NCBI RefSeq assembly: GCF_017498085.1
Contig: NZ_JAGBKM010000011.1
Location: 35,531 to 99,530 of the forward strand
From: Psychrobacter coccoides
Lineage (GTDB): Bacteria; Pseudomonadota; Gammaproteobacteria; Pseudomonadales; Moraxellaceae
Direction: 5' to 3'
DNA: 64,000 nt
Under the pieces are notes generated by a model, which was not told the DNA's origin, made no database searches, and worked only from the letters and a program-made list of their open reading frames with translations. Both the position numbers and the translations under genes were made by a program. Of the stretch, positions 1 through 8,871 are shown one piece after another. Every line of letters begins with the position of its first letter. Position 1 is the stretch's first letter.

Positions 1-909
1 GCGTTATCTAGCGAAATACAGTTATCTAAACAGCATAATGCGACAACCACAACCCAAGCGTTAAGACTTGAGCAAAGTACTTCAGTGAGCTTCTTACCTG
101 AGTTTTCGTCTGGCGTGGTGAGCGTACAAGATCTGCATGCTCAACTGGCTGCCCCATTGATACAATTGGCGTTAAATCATAAGCTCAAAATTGATAATGG
201 TGTGGATAATCAGCTGCATCTACTAGATGCTTGTGCTGCACCAGGGGGCAAACTGGCACATTGGTTAGAGCTGTTAACGACAGATAAATCGTCATTGTTT
301 CATGTGAAACAATCAGCAGCTGACCAACAAGCGAAAGCAGAAGTTTCTACTATTAAGCTAACAGCCATTGATAATGAAGCGCAGCGTATCACACGTATTC
401 ATGAAAACTTACAGCGCCTAGACTTACCGCTAGCAGATGACCAAGCTGATAATAAAGGTATAGCGCTAAACATCGTGTGCGATGACGCAACGACTTGGCA
501 GCGCTCACAATCAAAAACAGACTCAGCGCAGAACGGTTTTGACGTTATTTTGCTCGACTCGCCTTGTACTGCCACAGGTGTGATTCGTCGTCACCCTGAT
601 ATCGGTATTTTGCGCACCGAAGCAGATGTTGAGCAAACCGTACAACTGCAGGCGCAAATCTTAGATAATTTATGGCCACAATTAAAAGCTGGCGGCTATC
701 TACTGTATGTCACTTGCTCTATTTTAAAGCAAGAAAACAGCTTACAAATGCAAGATTTTATCACGCGTCATAACGACGCAACTGCCATCGAGCTTACCGA
801 AGCGTGCAACTGGGGTATCGCCCAACAAATAGGCCGCCAATGCTTGCCGATTGATAGCGAGAGTGGGGATGGCTTTTATTATGCGCTATTGCAAAAAACG
901 GTTGAATAA
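1..909 (+). CDS. rsmB: 16S rRNA (cytosine-967 C5)-methyltransferase RsmB, 5' truncated by window edge
   Basis: The reading frame is open from base 1, so this is the C-terminal 302 residues of a protein of about 430; the GTG at 85 is internal. RsmB methylates C967 of 16S rRNA with SAM. Seen: the SAM-binding motif DACAAPGGK (about nt 226-252), the DSPCTATGVIRRHPD motif IV, and the YVTCS motif VI carrying the catalytic cysteine. The missing part would be the NusB-like RNA-binding domain. Between the SAM loop and the NLQRL helix there is an extra segment of roughly 15-20 residues compared with the E. coli enzyme as I recall it, and this segment contains a parS-like palindrome. In pseudomonads rsmB also lies near def, the LysM gene and dprA close to oriC, consistent with the neighbours here. 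Confidence 0.95.
   Translation, partial: ALSSEIQLSKQHNATTTTQALRLEQSTSVSFLPEFSSGVVSVQDLHAQLAAPLIQLALNHKLKIDNGVDNQLHLLDACAAPGGKLAHWLELLTTDKSSLFHVKQSAADQQAKAEVSTIKLTAIDNEAQRITRIHENLQRLDLPLADDQADNKGIALNIVCDDATTWQRSQSKTDSAQNGFDVILLDSPCTATGVIRRHPDIGILRTEADVEQTVQLQAQILDNLWPQLKAGGYLLYVTCSILKQENSLQMQDFITRHNDATAIELTEACNWGIAQQIGRQCLPIDSESGDGFYYALLQKTVE
296..311. other. parS: parS-like ParB-binding palindrome inside rsmB
   Basis: TGTTTCATGTGAAACA matches the widely conserved parS consensus TGTTTCACGTGAAACA at 15 of 16 positions. The flanking bases extend the dyad to 18 bp. ParB would load here and spread to organise origin segregation. It is encoded within a low-constraint insertion of RsmB as FHVKQ. 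Sequence match seen; function inferred. Confidence 0.7.
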
Positions 910-954
910 GTCGCTTTAACTATTGAATAAACTCATTGTAGACAGGACAATCTC

Positions 955-2376
955 ATGAAATATATCAGTACCCGTGGTCAAACAGCACCGATGGATTTTA
1001 GTGATGTGCTATTGATGGGTCTTGCACCAGACGGTGGTTTGATGCTGCCTGAGCACTATCCAACCATCGATAGCGCAACGCTGGATAAATGGCGTACGCT
1101 CAGCTACCCCCAACTTGCTATGGCGATCATGCAGCGCTTTGCCACTGATATCCCTGCCGCTGATCTGCAAGACATCATTGAGCGCACTTATACCGCTGAA
1201 GTATTTGGCTCTGATGACATTGTCCCTGTCCGCAAGCTTGAAGATGATCTCTACATTTTAGGGCTGTCCAATGGTCCGACACTTGCCTTTAAAGATGTGG
1301 CGATGCAGTTTTTGGGTAACGCCTTTGAGTATGTACTAAAGAAAAAAGACGCTCGGATTACCATTATCGGTGCAACCAGCGGCGACACAGGGAGCGCCGC
1401 TGAATATGCGCTGCGTGGTAAAGAAAATATCGAAGTCTTTATGCTATCACCGCATGAAAAAATGAGCGAGTTTCAGCGGGCGCAGATGTACAGCTTGACC
1501 GATGACAATATCCATAATATCGCTATTAAAGGCATGTTTGACGACTGCCAAGATATCGTCAAGGCGCTGCAACAAGATGCGACATTTAAGGCCGCTTATA
1601 ACCTAGGTACAGTCAACTCCATCAACTGGGGTCGAATACTGGCGCAAATTGTGTATTACTTCAAAGCCTATTTTGCAGTCACCTCAACCAACGACGAGCA
1701 GGTGAGCTTCTGCGTACCCTCAGGCAACTTTGGTAACATTTGCGCCGGCCATATCGCTCGTGAGATGGGCTTGCCAATCCAGCGCTTGATTGTCGCAACC
1801 AACGAAAACGATGTGCTAAATGACTTTTTTAACGAAGGTACTTATCAGCCAAGACCCACTGAACAAACGTATGTGACGTCGAGCCCTTCAATGGACATCT
1901 CAAAAGCCTCTAACTTTGAGCGCTTTGTCTATCTATTGCTAGATAAAGACAGCAAACGTGTTCATGAGTTGTTTGAAGGGGTAAAATCAGGTCAGGGCTT
2001 TGATTTGTCTGACTCGATGGAGTCGGTCAATTCACGCTATGGTTTTGCGGCAGGTAAGTCAACACATGCCGATCGCTTGCAGACCATCAAAGCACTCTAT
2101 GAGCAACATGGTGAGCTGGTCGATCCCCATACCGCTGATGGAATAAAAGTCGCTAAAGAACTACAGCAGGATGGTGAAGTTATTGTTTGTGCAGAGACGG
2201 CGTTGCCCGTTAAGTTTGCCGATACGATCGTAGAAGCAGTCGGTCAGATAGATATTGATCGCCCTGCTCACACTGAAGGACTAGAGGGTTTAGAGCAGCA
2301 AGTGGTGGTGTTAGATAACGATGCTGAGTTGGTGGCTGAGCAAATTCGTCAGTATGTGACACCAAACTCAAAGTAG
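955..2376 (+). CDS. thrC: Threonine synthase
   Basis: This PLP enzyme converts O-phospho-L-homoserine to threonine, the last step of threonine biosynthesis. The 473 residues are the size of the long (E. coli/yeast-like) class. Seen: an N-terminal KYISTRGQ opening, the PLP lysine in LAFKDVAMQF (Lys113), the IGATSGDTGSAAEYALRG phosphate-binding loop, and PSGNFGNICAGHIA. The ATG at 955 has AGGACA about 8 nt upstream. It follows rsmB by 45 nt on the same strand and may be co-transcribed, but the two functions are unrelated. The homoserine dehydrogenase gene hom is not in the window. A MITE-like repeat begins 1-2 nt after the stop codon. Confidence 0.96.
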   Translation: MKYISTRGQTAPMDFSDVLLMGLAPDGGLMLPEHYPTIDSATLDKWRTLSYPQLAMAIMQRFATDIPAADLQDIIERTYTAEVFGSDDIVPVRKLEDDLYILGLSNGPTLAFKDVAMQFLGNAFEYVLKKKDARITIIGATSGDTGSAAEYALRGKENIEVFMLSPHEKMSEFQRAQMYSLTDDNIHNIAIKGMFDDCQDIVKALQQDATFKAAYNLGTVNSINWGRILAQIVYYFKAYFAVTSTNDEQVSFCVPSGNFGNICAGHIAREMGLPIQRLIVATNENDVLNDFFNEGTYQPRPTEQTYVTSSPSMDISKASNFERFVYLLLDKDSKRVHELFEGVKSGQGFDLSDSMESVNSRYGFAAGKSTHADRLQTIKALYEQHGELVDPHTADGIKVAKELQQDGEVIVCAETALPVKFADTIVEAVGQIDIDRPAHTEGLEGLEQQVVVLDNDAELVAEQIRQYVTPNSK

Positions 2377-2377
2377 C

Positions 2378-2550
2378 TAGGGCGTGTCTTCAATTCAAAT
2401 GATGATATCTAAATGGGCTAAAAATGGCTAAATTTTGTCATACTGCGTCAAATAACTGGTTAATATCCCGATATTATCTGTGTTATTTTCCTTGTCTGAC
2501 AGCAATTTATCTCATTTTTATGACCGTTTTCAAAATGAAGACACGCCCTA
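2378..2550. mobile_element. MITE-like element with 15-bp perfect terminal inverted repeats
   Basis: The left end TAGGGCGTGTCTTCA (2378-2392) is repeated as an exact reverse complement at 2536-2550, giving a 173-bp non-coding unit. Beyond the perfect 15 bp, the arms stay partly similar for about 8 bp (ATTCAAAT versus TTTTGAAA). The terminal TA could be a target-site duplication, as in Tc1/mariner/IS630 or some IS5-group elements. No transposase frame is present, so it would have to be mobilised in trans. It sits directly after thrC and may act as its 3' end. The rest of the gap to the LysM gene (2551-2842) is AT-rich and holds nothing I recognise. Confidence 0.65.
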
Positions 2551-2842
2551 AGTCAGTTAACCTCTTTTTTTAGCAATATAGATGCGCTTTAGCTTTATAT
2601 AAAGTTACGCTATTGTAATAAAGTGTTTATGATTGTGTTATGGTAGATATAATTGTAATATTAGAAACAGCGTCAGCGAGTCATTATGATGTCAGACGCT
2701 GTTGTAATATCAACCCCAGCCAATGACACTGATCAATCGCCAATGAACGTCATAATAATGGCATTGCTATATCTACAGCATGCCACAAAAGTAACCATGA
2801 TGCGTTAAGGCGACAATAGCGGCATATATTGTGGATAGAATA

Positions 2843-3940
2843 ATGAAGATGAGCTTAAAAAAGATAGCAAAAGCACTGTTGATCACGACATTTAGTAGTG
2901 CAGTGCTGATGAGTGCTGCCCACGCCAATAATCCACTGCCTACCATAAAAGCCGATGCGCCCAATCGCTATGTCGTCAAAAAGGGGGATACGCTATGGGA
3001 TATATCTGGGCGTTATTTAGACCACCCATGGCGCTGGAAAGAAATCTGGGCCACCAATAAACAGATAAAAAACCCGCATCTTATCTATCCAGACGATATT
3101 CTTATTTTGTGTGTGATTCGAGGTAAGACTCTAGTCGGTGTCGATACAGGAGAAGGCTGCGCAGGTGTGGAAAAGCAGCTGACTGGTGACGTGGTTGCAA
3201 GCACAGTAACCATTACCTCTACAGCCAATAGTATATCTGCCATTCCGCGTTCAGCGATTCAGCACTGGTTGGATAAAAGCGTCATCGTTAATCCAGAAGA
3301 CTTTAACACCACCCCTTATGTCTTGGCGTCTAAAAAACGCAATCTAATCACAGCCAGTGGGGATAAGATTTATACCAAAGGGGTGCCATTGATCGTTGGT
3401 CAGCGTTATGGTGTATATCGTGAAGGCGAAAGGTACGTCGATCCTAAGACTAAAGAGGTCATTGGTCTAGAAGTCACGCAAGTCGCCACAGGGGTGGTCA
3501 CGAACGTGGCCGAGAATGGTGTGAGCAGTGTGCAACTCACTGACTCTTATGGTAAAGAGGTACGTGAGGGGGATCGCGTCTTTGTTGAGTTAGAAAACTC
3601 GATTCCGCCGATATTTTATCCAGAACCTGCATCTGTCAGTCGTGGCGGCCTGATCGTTCGTGTCATGGATTCCATCAGCTCAGCGGCAAAAGGCAGTGTG
3701 GTAGCTATCAATTTAGGGAGCGCTCAAGGTGCTAAACCTGGTGATGTGCTAACGGTCTATCAAAGAGGCCCTTTAGTCCGTGACACTAAAGACAATGACA
3801 CGCCAGTACGTCTGCCAAGTGAAGAGTCTGGCATGCTGATGGTGTTCAATACTTTTGATAATATCAGTTATGCCTATGTCTTAAGCTCAGAGCTACCGTT
3901 AAATGTTGGCGATAAGCTGTTGCCACCGCCATATCTATAA
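2843..3940 (+). CDS. Secreted LysM-domain peptidoglycan-binding protein
   Basis: Begins MKMSLKK with a hydrophobic stretch and an AHA-N cleavage site, a clear Sec signal peptide of about 28 residues. A LysM domain follows at about residues 45-95 (YVVKKGDTLWDISGRYL ... NPHLIYPDDILIL), the peptidoglycan-binding fold. The remaining 250 residues form an uncharacterised C-terminal region typical of the LysM protein found upstream of dprA in Pseudomonas and Acinetobacter. I chose the ATG at 2843 over an upstream GTG (2831) because it starts the signal peptide; ATG 2849 is also possible. It lies 62 nt before dprA on the same strand. A role in the envelope is inferred; no catalytic motif is seen. Confidence 0.85.
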   Translation: MKMSLKKIAKALLITTFSSAVLMSAAHANNPLPTIKADAPNRYVVKKGDTLWDISGRYLDHPWRWKEIWATNKQIKNPHLIYPDDILILCVIRGKTLVGVDTGEGCAGVEKQLTGDVVASTVTITSTANSISAIPRSAIQHWLDKSVIVNPEDFNTTPYVLASKKRNLITASGDKIYTKGVPLIVGQRYGVYREGERYVDPKTKEVIGLEVTQVATGVVTNVAENGVSSVQLTDSYGKEVREGDRVFVELENSIPPIFYPEPASVSRGGLIVRVMDSISSAAKGSVVAINLGSAQGAKPGDVLTVYQRGPLVRDTKDNDTPVRLPSEESGMLMVFNTFDNISYAYVLSSELPLNVGDKLLPPPYL

Positions 3941-4002
3941 GCAACCATGATGTTCATTTACTGCTCAAACCAAAGTAAATGAGCCACTATAAGCGATAAA
4001 AT

Positions 4003-5223
4003 ATGATATCAGACTCACCTCAGCTATCCATTGAGCAACGTGCAGTATTGGCGCTTTGGTATGAGGTGAATGCATCATTATTTGCTTATTATAAGCTTAT
4101 CAGCAGTTTTGGTAGTGCCCAGCTTGCTTGGCAAGCGACTGTAGAGGCTTGGCGGCAGTTGGGTATTCACCATACCCACCTCAAGCGCCATGAACAGCCA
4201 GCCCAAACACAAGCCAGTATTGACAATATTGAGCAATCATTAGCCAAAAAGCGCTATGGGCTACTGTTTGCCAATCAGTCTGATTATCCTGCCCAACTGC
4301 TGCAGATCTATGACCCACCCCCAGTATTGTTTTATCGAGGCAATCGCGCTCGCCTGCAGCAAGCACAAATCGCTATCGTCGGCAGCCGCAGGCCGACCAC
4401 TCATGCCCAAAAAATTACTTTTGATATGGCGCAGTATTTGGCACAAGCAGGCTATATCGTTACCAGTGGTCTGGCGATGGGTGTCGATAAGCGTGCACAT
4501 TTAGGGGCATTGACTCAAGCCAATCTGGAGTATCAAGGTCGTACCATTGGGGTAATGGGTACAGGAATCGATGTCAACTATCCCAATCATCATGACCAAC
4601 TGTTTGCACGGATTATCGATCAGGGCGGCTGTATCATTAGTGAGCTACTGCCGCATACGCCCCCACATAAACACACCTTTCCACGGCGTAATCGATTGGT
4701 GGCAGGTCTTAGTTTAGCCACCATCGTGACCGAAGCTACCATTCATAGTGGCTCATTAATCACCGCAAGGTTGACCTCCGAACAAGGAAAGCAGGTCTTT
4801 GCTATTCCCAGTCATATCGATAACAGTAACGCTGAAGGTTGCCATCATTTGATACGTGAAGGCGCAACGTTGATTTATCATCCTCAGCAAGTCCTTGAGG
4901 ATGTAAACAATCAATTGAGCTATGACAGCTCTACATACCAAAAAACCAACATGAGCCAAGCCTCCAACACTGTAGAGACAGCCCGTCACTTTGCTGCAGC
5001 GACTGATCAGCCTTCAGTCTCTGATATTAAGCCTTCCGTGAGCGCTGTGGATGTGCCTGAGCATTTACAAACTATTTACCAGCAGCTTGACTGGCATGGA
5101 CAGGATTTAGATGCGCTACTACTAACCACCAAACTTGAGGCGCCGCAGTTGATTGGACAGTTGATGGAGCTTGAGTTATTGGGCATGATTAGTGTCCAAG
5201 GTGGACGCTATTTACGTCTCTAA
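4003..5223 (+). CDS. dprA: DNA processing protein DprA (RecA loader in transformation)
   Basis: DprA binds incoming single-stranded DNA in the cytoplasm and loads RecA during natural transformation. The 406 residues show an N-terminal helical (SAM-like) region, then the extended Rossmann fold: YPAQLLQIYDPPPVLFYRGN, VGSRRPTTHA, SGLAMGVDKRAH, GVMGTGIDVNYP, then PRRNRLVAGLS and EATIHSGSLITARL. A winged-helix-like domain (residues about 345-406) closes the protein, with a linker rich in Ser and Thr between them. Together with comM further on, this suggests competence. No strong ribosome-binding site precedes the ATG. Confidence 0.95.
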   Translation: MISDSPQLSIEQRAVLALWYEVNASLFAYYKLISSFGSAQLAWQATVEAWRQLGIHHTHLKRHEQPAQTQASIDNIEQSLAKKRYGLLFANQSDYPAQLLQIYDPPPVLFYRGNRARLQQAQIAIVGSRRPTTHAQKITFDMAQYLAQAGYIVTSGLAMGVDKRAHLGALTQANLEYQGRTIGVMGTGIDVNYPNHHDQLFARIIDQGGCIISELLPHTPPHKHTFPRRNRLVAGLSLATIVTEATIHSGSLITARLTSEQGKQVFAIPSHIDNSNAEGCHHLIREGATLIYHPQQVLEDVNNQLSYDSSTYQKTNMSQASNTVETARHFAAATDQPSVSDIKPSVSAVDVPEHLQTIYQQLDWHGQDLDALLLTTKLEAPQLIGQLMELELLGMISVQGGRYLRL

Positions 5224-5352
5224 AACGGTGTTTTGCACCTCTAAAGCATGAGAGATACTGCACTTAGTGCTTTTAAATTTTACCATCCTAGTCTTGCCTT
5301 GCTCTGTGCTATTATGAGTGCCTAAAACTCATCCTTTCTAAAGCATCACGTC

Positions 5353-5982
5353 ATGAACCAACCTACACCACTCACTACTGACTCAGTCGTTCAAGCTGCT
5401 ACATGGCTTAGAGAAGGGCAGCTGCTCGCTTATCCAACCGAAAGCGTCTGGGGGATTGGCTGTGATCCTTATAATCAAGCTGCCGTACAGCGTATTTTAG
5501 ATATCAAGCAGCGGCCTATCGCCAAAGGCATGATTGTCATTACCGACAGTGCCGAGCGTTTGGCACCTTTATTAGACGTTTTAGATGATGCTCAGCGTCA
5601 GCGTGTCACTGACAGCTGGCTGACAGACAGCCCTACTGAAGATTTACAATATCGGCAAGCGCATACTTGGCTACTGCCGATTCCTGAAGCGTATGCTAAG
5701 GTTATACCGGACTGGATAACTGGCCAGCACCCAACGGTAGCGGTAAGAGTGATTGCCCATCCACTGATACGCCAGCTGTGTCAACAGATGGTCAGTAGCT
5801 ACAATCCATTTGGGCTATTAGTTTCGACCAGTTGTAATCCATCAAGCCATCCACCTGCTAAGACGTTTAATGATGCCTATGCTTATTTTGGTGAGCAAAT
5901 TCGCTATTTACAAGCAGAGACCTTGGGCTATATCTTACCCAGCCAAATCAGTGATGCCATAACAGGAAAAGTCATTCGCTAA
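5353..5982 (+). CDS. tsaC: Threonylcarbamoyl-AMP synthase TsaC (YrdC/Sua5 family)
   Basis: Makes L-threonylcarbamoyl-adenylate from Thr, bicarbonate and ATP, the first step of the t6A37 tRNA modification. At 209 residues it is the short TsaC type, lacking the Sua5 domain. Seen: LLAYPTESVWGIGCDPYN near the N terminus, the KQRPIAKGMIVI nucleotide/threonine-site segment, and VAVRVIAHP ... VSTSCNPSSHPPAKT. It follows dprA by 129 nt on the same strand, the arrangement seen in pseudomonads and Acinetobacter. Confidence 0.94.
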   Translation: MNQPTPLTTDSVVQAATWLREGQLLAYPTESVWGIGCDPYNQAAVQRILDIKQRPIAKGMIVITDSAERLAPLLDVLDDAQRQRVTDSWLTDSPTEDLQYRQAHTWLLPIPEAYAKVIPDWITGQHPTVAVRVIAHPLIRQLCQQMVSSYNPFGLLVSTSCNPSSHPPAKTFNDAYAYFGEQIRYLQAETLGYILPSQISDAITGKVIR

Positions 5983-6139
5983 TGAGAATAGATAAGTTCT
6001 AAAAGTTTATCTAATGTAATGATATGGCTTTACCAAAAGTATGTAAAAGTCGTTTTGCTATCACTGCCAAAAAATAAGACGATAGTGATAAAGGGTAGAA
6101 TTGAAATAAACGATAAGTCACAAGTGCAGGGAGCAAGGT

Positions 6140-7114
6140 ATGAATATTCTCATTAGCGGTGGTTCAGGTTTTTTAGGCAGCGCCTTTAGTCGTGAGTTAA
6201 TGACACGTTATCGTGCGCAAAATAAAGAGCTACATATTACTTGGTTGACCCGTGACAGTAGTCAAGCGCATCCCGACGGTGTCAACATGATGACATATAA
6301 TGAGCTTGCGAAGACCGATAAAGGGTTTGATGTTATTTTAAATCTAGCAGGCGCTGGTATTGCTGATAAGCGCTGGAGCGACGAGCGCAAAGAAACGTTA
6401 CTTGCCAGCCGTGTCAAACCCACCGAGTCGCTACTTGAGTTCATCGCACGCAGTAGCAGCAAACCTAAACTGCTGGTCAGTGGCTCAGCAGTTGGTTGGT
6501 ATGGTACCCAAGGTAATAAACCCTTGACCGAAAGCAGTGGTTATGAGACTGACTTTTCGCATAGATTATGTGACGAGTGGGAGCAATTGGCGCTACAAGC
6601 GACAGAGTATGACGTACCAGTAGTGATCGTACGCACAGGCATTGTCATTCATCCTGATGGTGGCATGATTGGTAAGTTGCTACTACCATTTAAAATGGGC
6701 GTTGGCGGACAATTGGGTGATGGCAAACAAGTCATGAGCTGGATCAGTCGTGAGGACTGGGTCGGGGCGGCTATCTTTGTCATTGAAAAGCATCTTGCTC
6801 ATAGCAATAGCCAGACGATACAGGATGCTTCGCTAAATAATGTATTAACAACGTCAAGTAATACGCCGGCAGTGGTTTATAACCTAACGGCGCCTAACCC
6901 TGTGACCAACTATACATTTACTAAGGCGCTCGGATCGTGGCTCAATCGTCCAACGATATTCACGTTACCAGAGTTTTTACTCAAGCTACTGTTCGGTGAG
7001 ATGTCGACTTTATTGATTGATGGGCAAAAAGTACTGCCACAAGCTTTACTTGATGCGGGCTACGAGTTTAAGCAGCCAACTCTTAAGCAGGCGCTAGAAG
7101 AGCAAGCTTCCTAA
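6140..7114 (+). CDS. yfcH: TIGR01777-family NAD-dependent epimerase/nucleotide-binding protein (YfcH-like)
   Basis: An atypical extended short-chain dehydrogenase (SDR39U1 type) of unknown substrate. Seen: the N-terminal NILISGGSGFLGSAF glycine-rich NAD(P) motif, LNLAGAGIADKRWSDERK, the SGSAVGWYGTQG active-site-like segment and a C-terminal DUF1731-like domain (VYNLTAPNPVTN, then LPEFLLKLLFGEMS to the end). The 324 residues are slightly longer than the usual 300 owing to an insert around residues 218-240. AGCAAGG upstream of the ATG is a reasonable ribosome-binding site. The family is widespread, without an established reaction. Confidence 0.87.
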   Translation: MNILISGGSGFLGSAFSRELMTRYRAQNKELHITWLTRDSSQAHPDGVNMMTYNELAKTDKGFDVILNLAGAGIADKRWSDERKETLLASRVKPTESLLEFIARSSSKPKLLVSGSAVGWYGTQGNKPLTESSGYETDFSHRLCDEWEQLALQATEYDVPVVIVRTGIVIHPDGGMIGKLLLPFKMGVGGQLGDGKQVMSWISREDWVGAAIFVIEKHLAHSNSQTIQDASLNNVLTTSSNTPAVVYNLTAPNPVTNYTFTKALGSWLNRPTIFTLPEFLLKLLFGEMSTLLIDGQKVLPQALLDAGYEFKQPTLKQALEEQAS

Positions 7115-7124
7115 GATATAGCAT

Positions 7125-7140
7125 GGTTTCATGTGAAACA
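7125..7140. other. Weaker parS-like palindrome
   Basis: GGTTTCATGTGAAACA matches the parS consensus at 14 of 16 positions. It is intergenic, 11 nt after the yfcH-like stop codon, and 6.8 kb from the site in rsmB. Two near-consensus copies this close suggest a real ParB-binding cluster. Confidence 0.55.
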
Positions 7141-7306
7141 ATGACAGCACACAAGTAAAATTTCTATCAGTAGCACACTCAATAGCGTCATCACCGTTTT
7201 ATTTTTAACTGACTGTATGAAGTTTTTATGGAATCAATCCGTATGTATTTAGCGTATAAGGGTTTTGGCGTAAGATAGCGACACCTTTATTTGATTAGAT
7301 CTTATT

Positions 7307-8380
7307 ATGTGGTTATTTATCCTCTTTACCCAAGCACTGATCATCATGACCAGTGTTATTCTTTGGTGGTTTTTTCAGCCACGTCGAACTTTTAGTAGAG
7401 TTGGTCTTATCTCTGCTGTCTTTTTGGTCAATAATGTCGCCTTGGTTTATGGGCTGACTGAGTTTTGGTATGAGCGCTTTCATGTCTATTTGGTGATCAG
7501 TATCCTGCAAGGGTTTATGCTATATGCGGTGGTGATAGCCGCTATTGGTTGGCTGGTTTTTTATCTGTTATTTCGGCAGTTTTTATCTCCCAAACGGGTA
7601 CGCTCGTTTGCTGTCGTTGTGTATATAGGGATTACTGGCTTAGCCGTATTTAATGCTTATTCGCCAGTGGTACATCATTTGACGGTGACGACAGACAAGC
7701 CACTTGAGAAGCCAATGGATATTGCGCTTGTTTCTGATACACATTTAGGTAGATGGTTTGGTAATCGTCAAATAGATAAGCTGGTTCGTATCATCGATGA
7801 TCAAAGTCCGGATGTGGTGGTTATCGCTGGCGATATTATGAATGACACCACCATCGCCTATGACAATACCAATATGCATGAGCGTTTGTCGAAGCTAAAG
7901 GCACCGCTTGGCGTTTATGCTACCTTGGGCAATCATGACTATCGTGGTTATAATGAGCAAATAACCCAAGCGGTCGAGGCGGCAGGTATCAAAGCGCTCG
8001 ATAATGAAAGTGTCTTACTCAATGACTCAGTATGGTTGATTGGGCGTTCAGATGATGTCGATCAAACTCGATTGTCAGCAACGGAGCTACTCACGCAGGT
8101 CGACGCTGCTAAACCAGTGGTGTTTTTAGAGCATCGTCCTGACGGCATCAAAGAGATAAGCCCATTGCCTGTCGATTTACACCTATCTGGGCATACGCAT
8201 GGTGGACAGATATTTCCACTGACGACGCTGATGAGGTGGTTTAAGCCGTTGGCTCATGGCAACAAGACTATAGAAGACACGCAGTTTTTGGTGACCTCAG
8301 GCTATGGGTTTGGCCCTGTACCTTTTCGCCTAGGGACACGCTCTGAGATATGGATAGTGACCTTGCAGCAAGCTGTCTAA
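7307..8380 (+). CDS. Membrane-anchored metallophosphoesterase (YkuE-like calcineurin fold)
   Basis: The first 125 residues hold about four hydrophobic segments. A cytosolic or periplasmic metallophosphoesterase domain follows, with all the metal-binding motifs: DTHLG, GDIMND, LGNHDYRG and SGHTHGGQ. This architecture resembles the YkuE/YaeI family, some members of which are thought to act on lipid or UDP-linked phosphates; the substrate here cannot be told. 357 residues. It follows the yfcH-like gene by 192 nt and probably has its own promoter. Confidence 0.87.
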   Translation: MWLFILFTQALIIMTSVILWWFFQPRRTFSRVGLISAVFLVNNVALVYGLTEFWYERFHVYLVISILQGFMLYAVVIAAIGWLVFYLLFRQFLSPKRVRSFAVVVYIGITGLAVFNAYSPVVHHLTVTTDKPLEKPMDIALVSDTHLGRWFGNRQIDKLVRIIDDQSPDVVVIAGDIMNDTTIAYDNTNMHERLSKLKAPLGVYATLGNHDYRGYNEQITQAVEAAGIKALDNESVLLNDSVWLIGRSDDVDQTRLSATELLTQVDAAKPVVFLEHRPDGIKEISPLPVDLHLSGHTHGGQIFPLTTLMRWFKPLAHGNKTIEDTQFLVTSGYGFGPVPFRLGTRSEIWIVTLQQAV

Positions 8381-8515
8381 TCAGACAGCCTGTACAGTTA
8401 CAAATAAGAGAGATAGATAATAGATGTGCTTATTTAAAAATCACCGAGCGGTCAAAAAAGACCTGCAGTGTCAGTGATATTTGCAGAAAGAGGAATAATC
8501 TTTAATAAGTAAGGA

Positions 8516-8698
8516 TTAAATGCCAGCGGCTGATTTAAAGGCTGCTTCGTCATAGTCTTCGCTATGCGTGACGACAATAGTACCTTGATCTATATTAACG
8601 TTGACCCATTTTACACCTTGTACACTTTCAGTATCAGCAACTAATTGATCAGCAGCATCCTTGCTAGTGACTTGAGCTTGGTAAGATGTTTGCGGCAT
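8516..8698 (-). CDS. Small HMA-like (ferredoxin-fold) protein lacking the metal-binding cysteines
   Basis: A 60-residue acidic protein with the beta-alpha-beta-beta pattern of heavy-metal-associated domains (YQAQVTS, DAADQLVADTESVQGVKWVNVN, GTIVVTHSEDYDEAAFKSAAGI). It has no cysteine, so the CxxC that binds Cu or Zn in CopZ/Atx1 proteins is absent. The ATG has a GAGA-type ribosome-binding site upstream, and the codon use resembles its neighbours. It stands alone between the phosphoesterase and the esterase. Fold assignment is inference; function unknown. Confidence 0.6.
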   Translation of the reverse strand: MPQTSYQAQVTSKDAADQLVADTESVQGVKWVNVNIDQGTIVVTHSEDYDEAAFKSAAGI

Positions 8699-8871
8699 TG
8701 GTCTCTCCAGTAGGTTTTTTGGTAAGTAGTACCTTAATAGCTGATTGGTCAGTATTAATATGTACGTCGAGGAAGTTATAAAAGTAGCAAAAGACGGCGG
8801 TTCTGTAAATAAGCCATTTTGCCTCCCCAGTGTCCTTCTATAGGCTTAGCAATTTTTTATGATAACTTTGT

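Noticed and set aside
2773..2964. 63-codon minus-strand frame opposite the LysM signal peptide
   Set aside because: Antisense shadow of a hydrophobic signal sequence; hydrophobicity is the mirror of the real gene.
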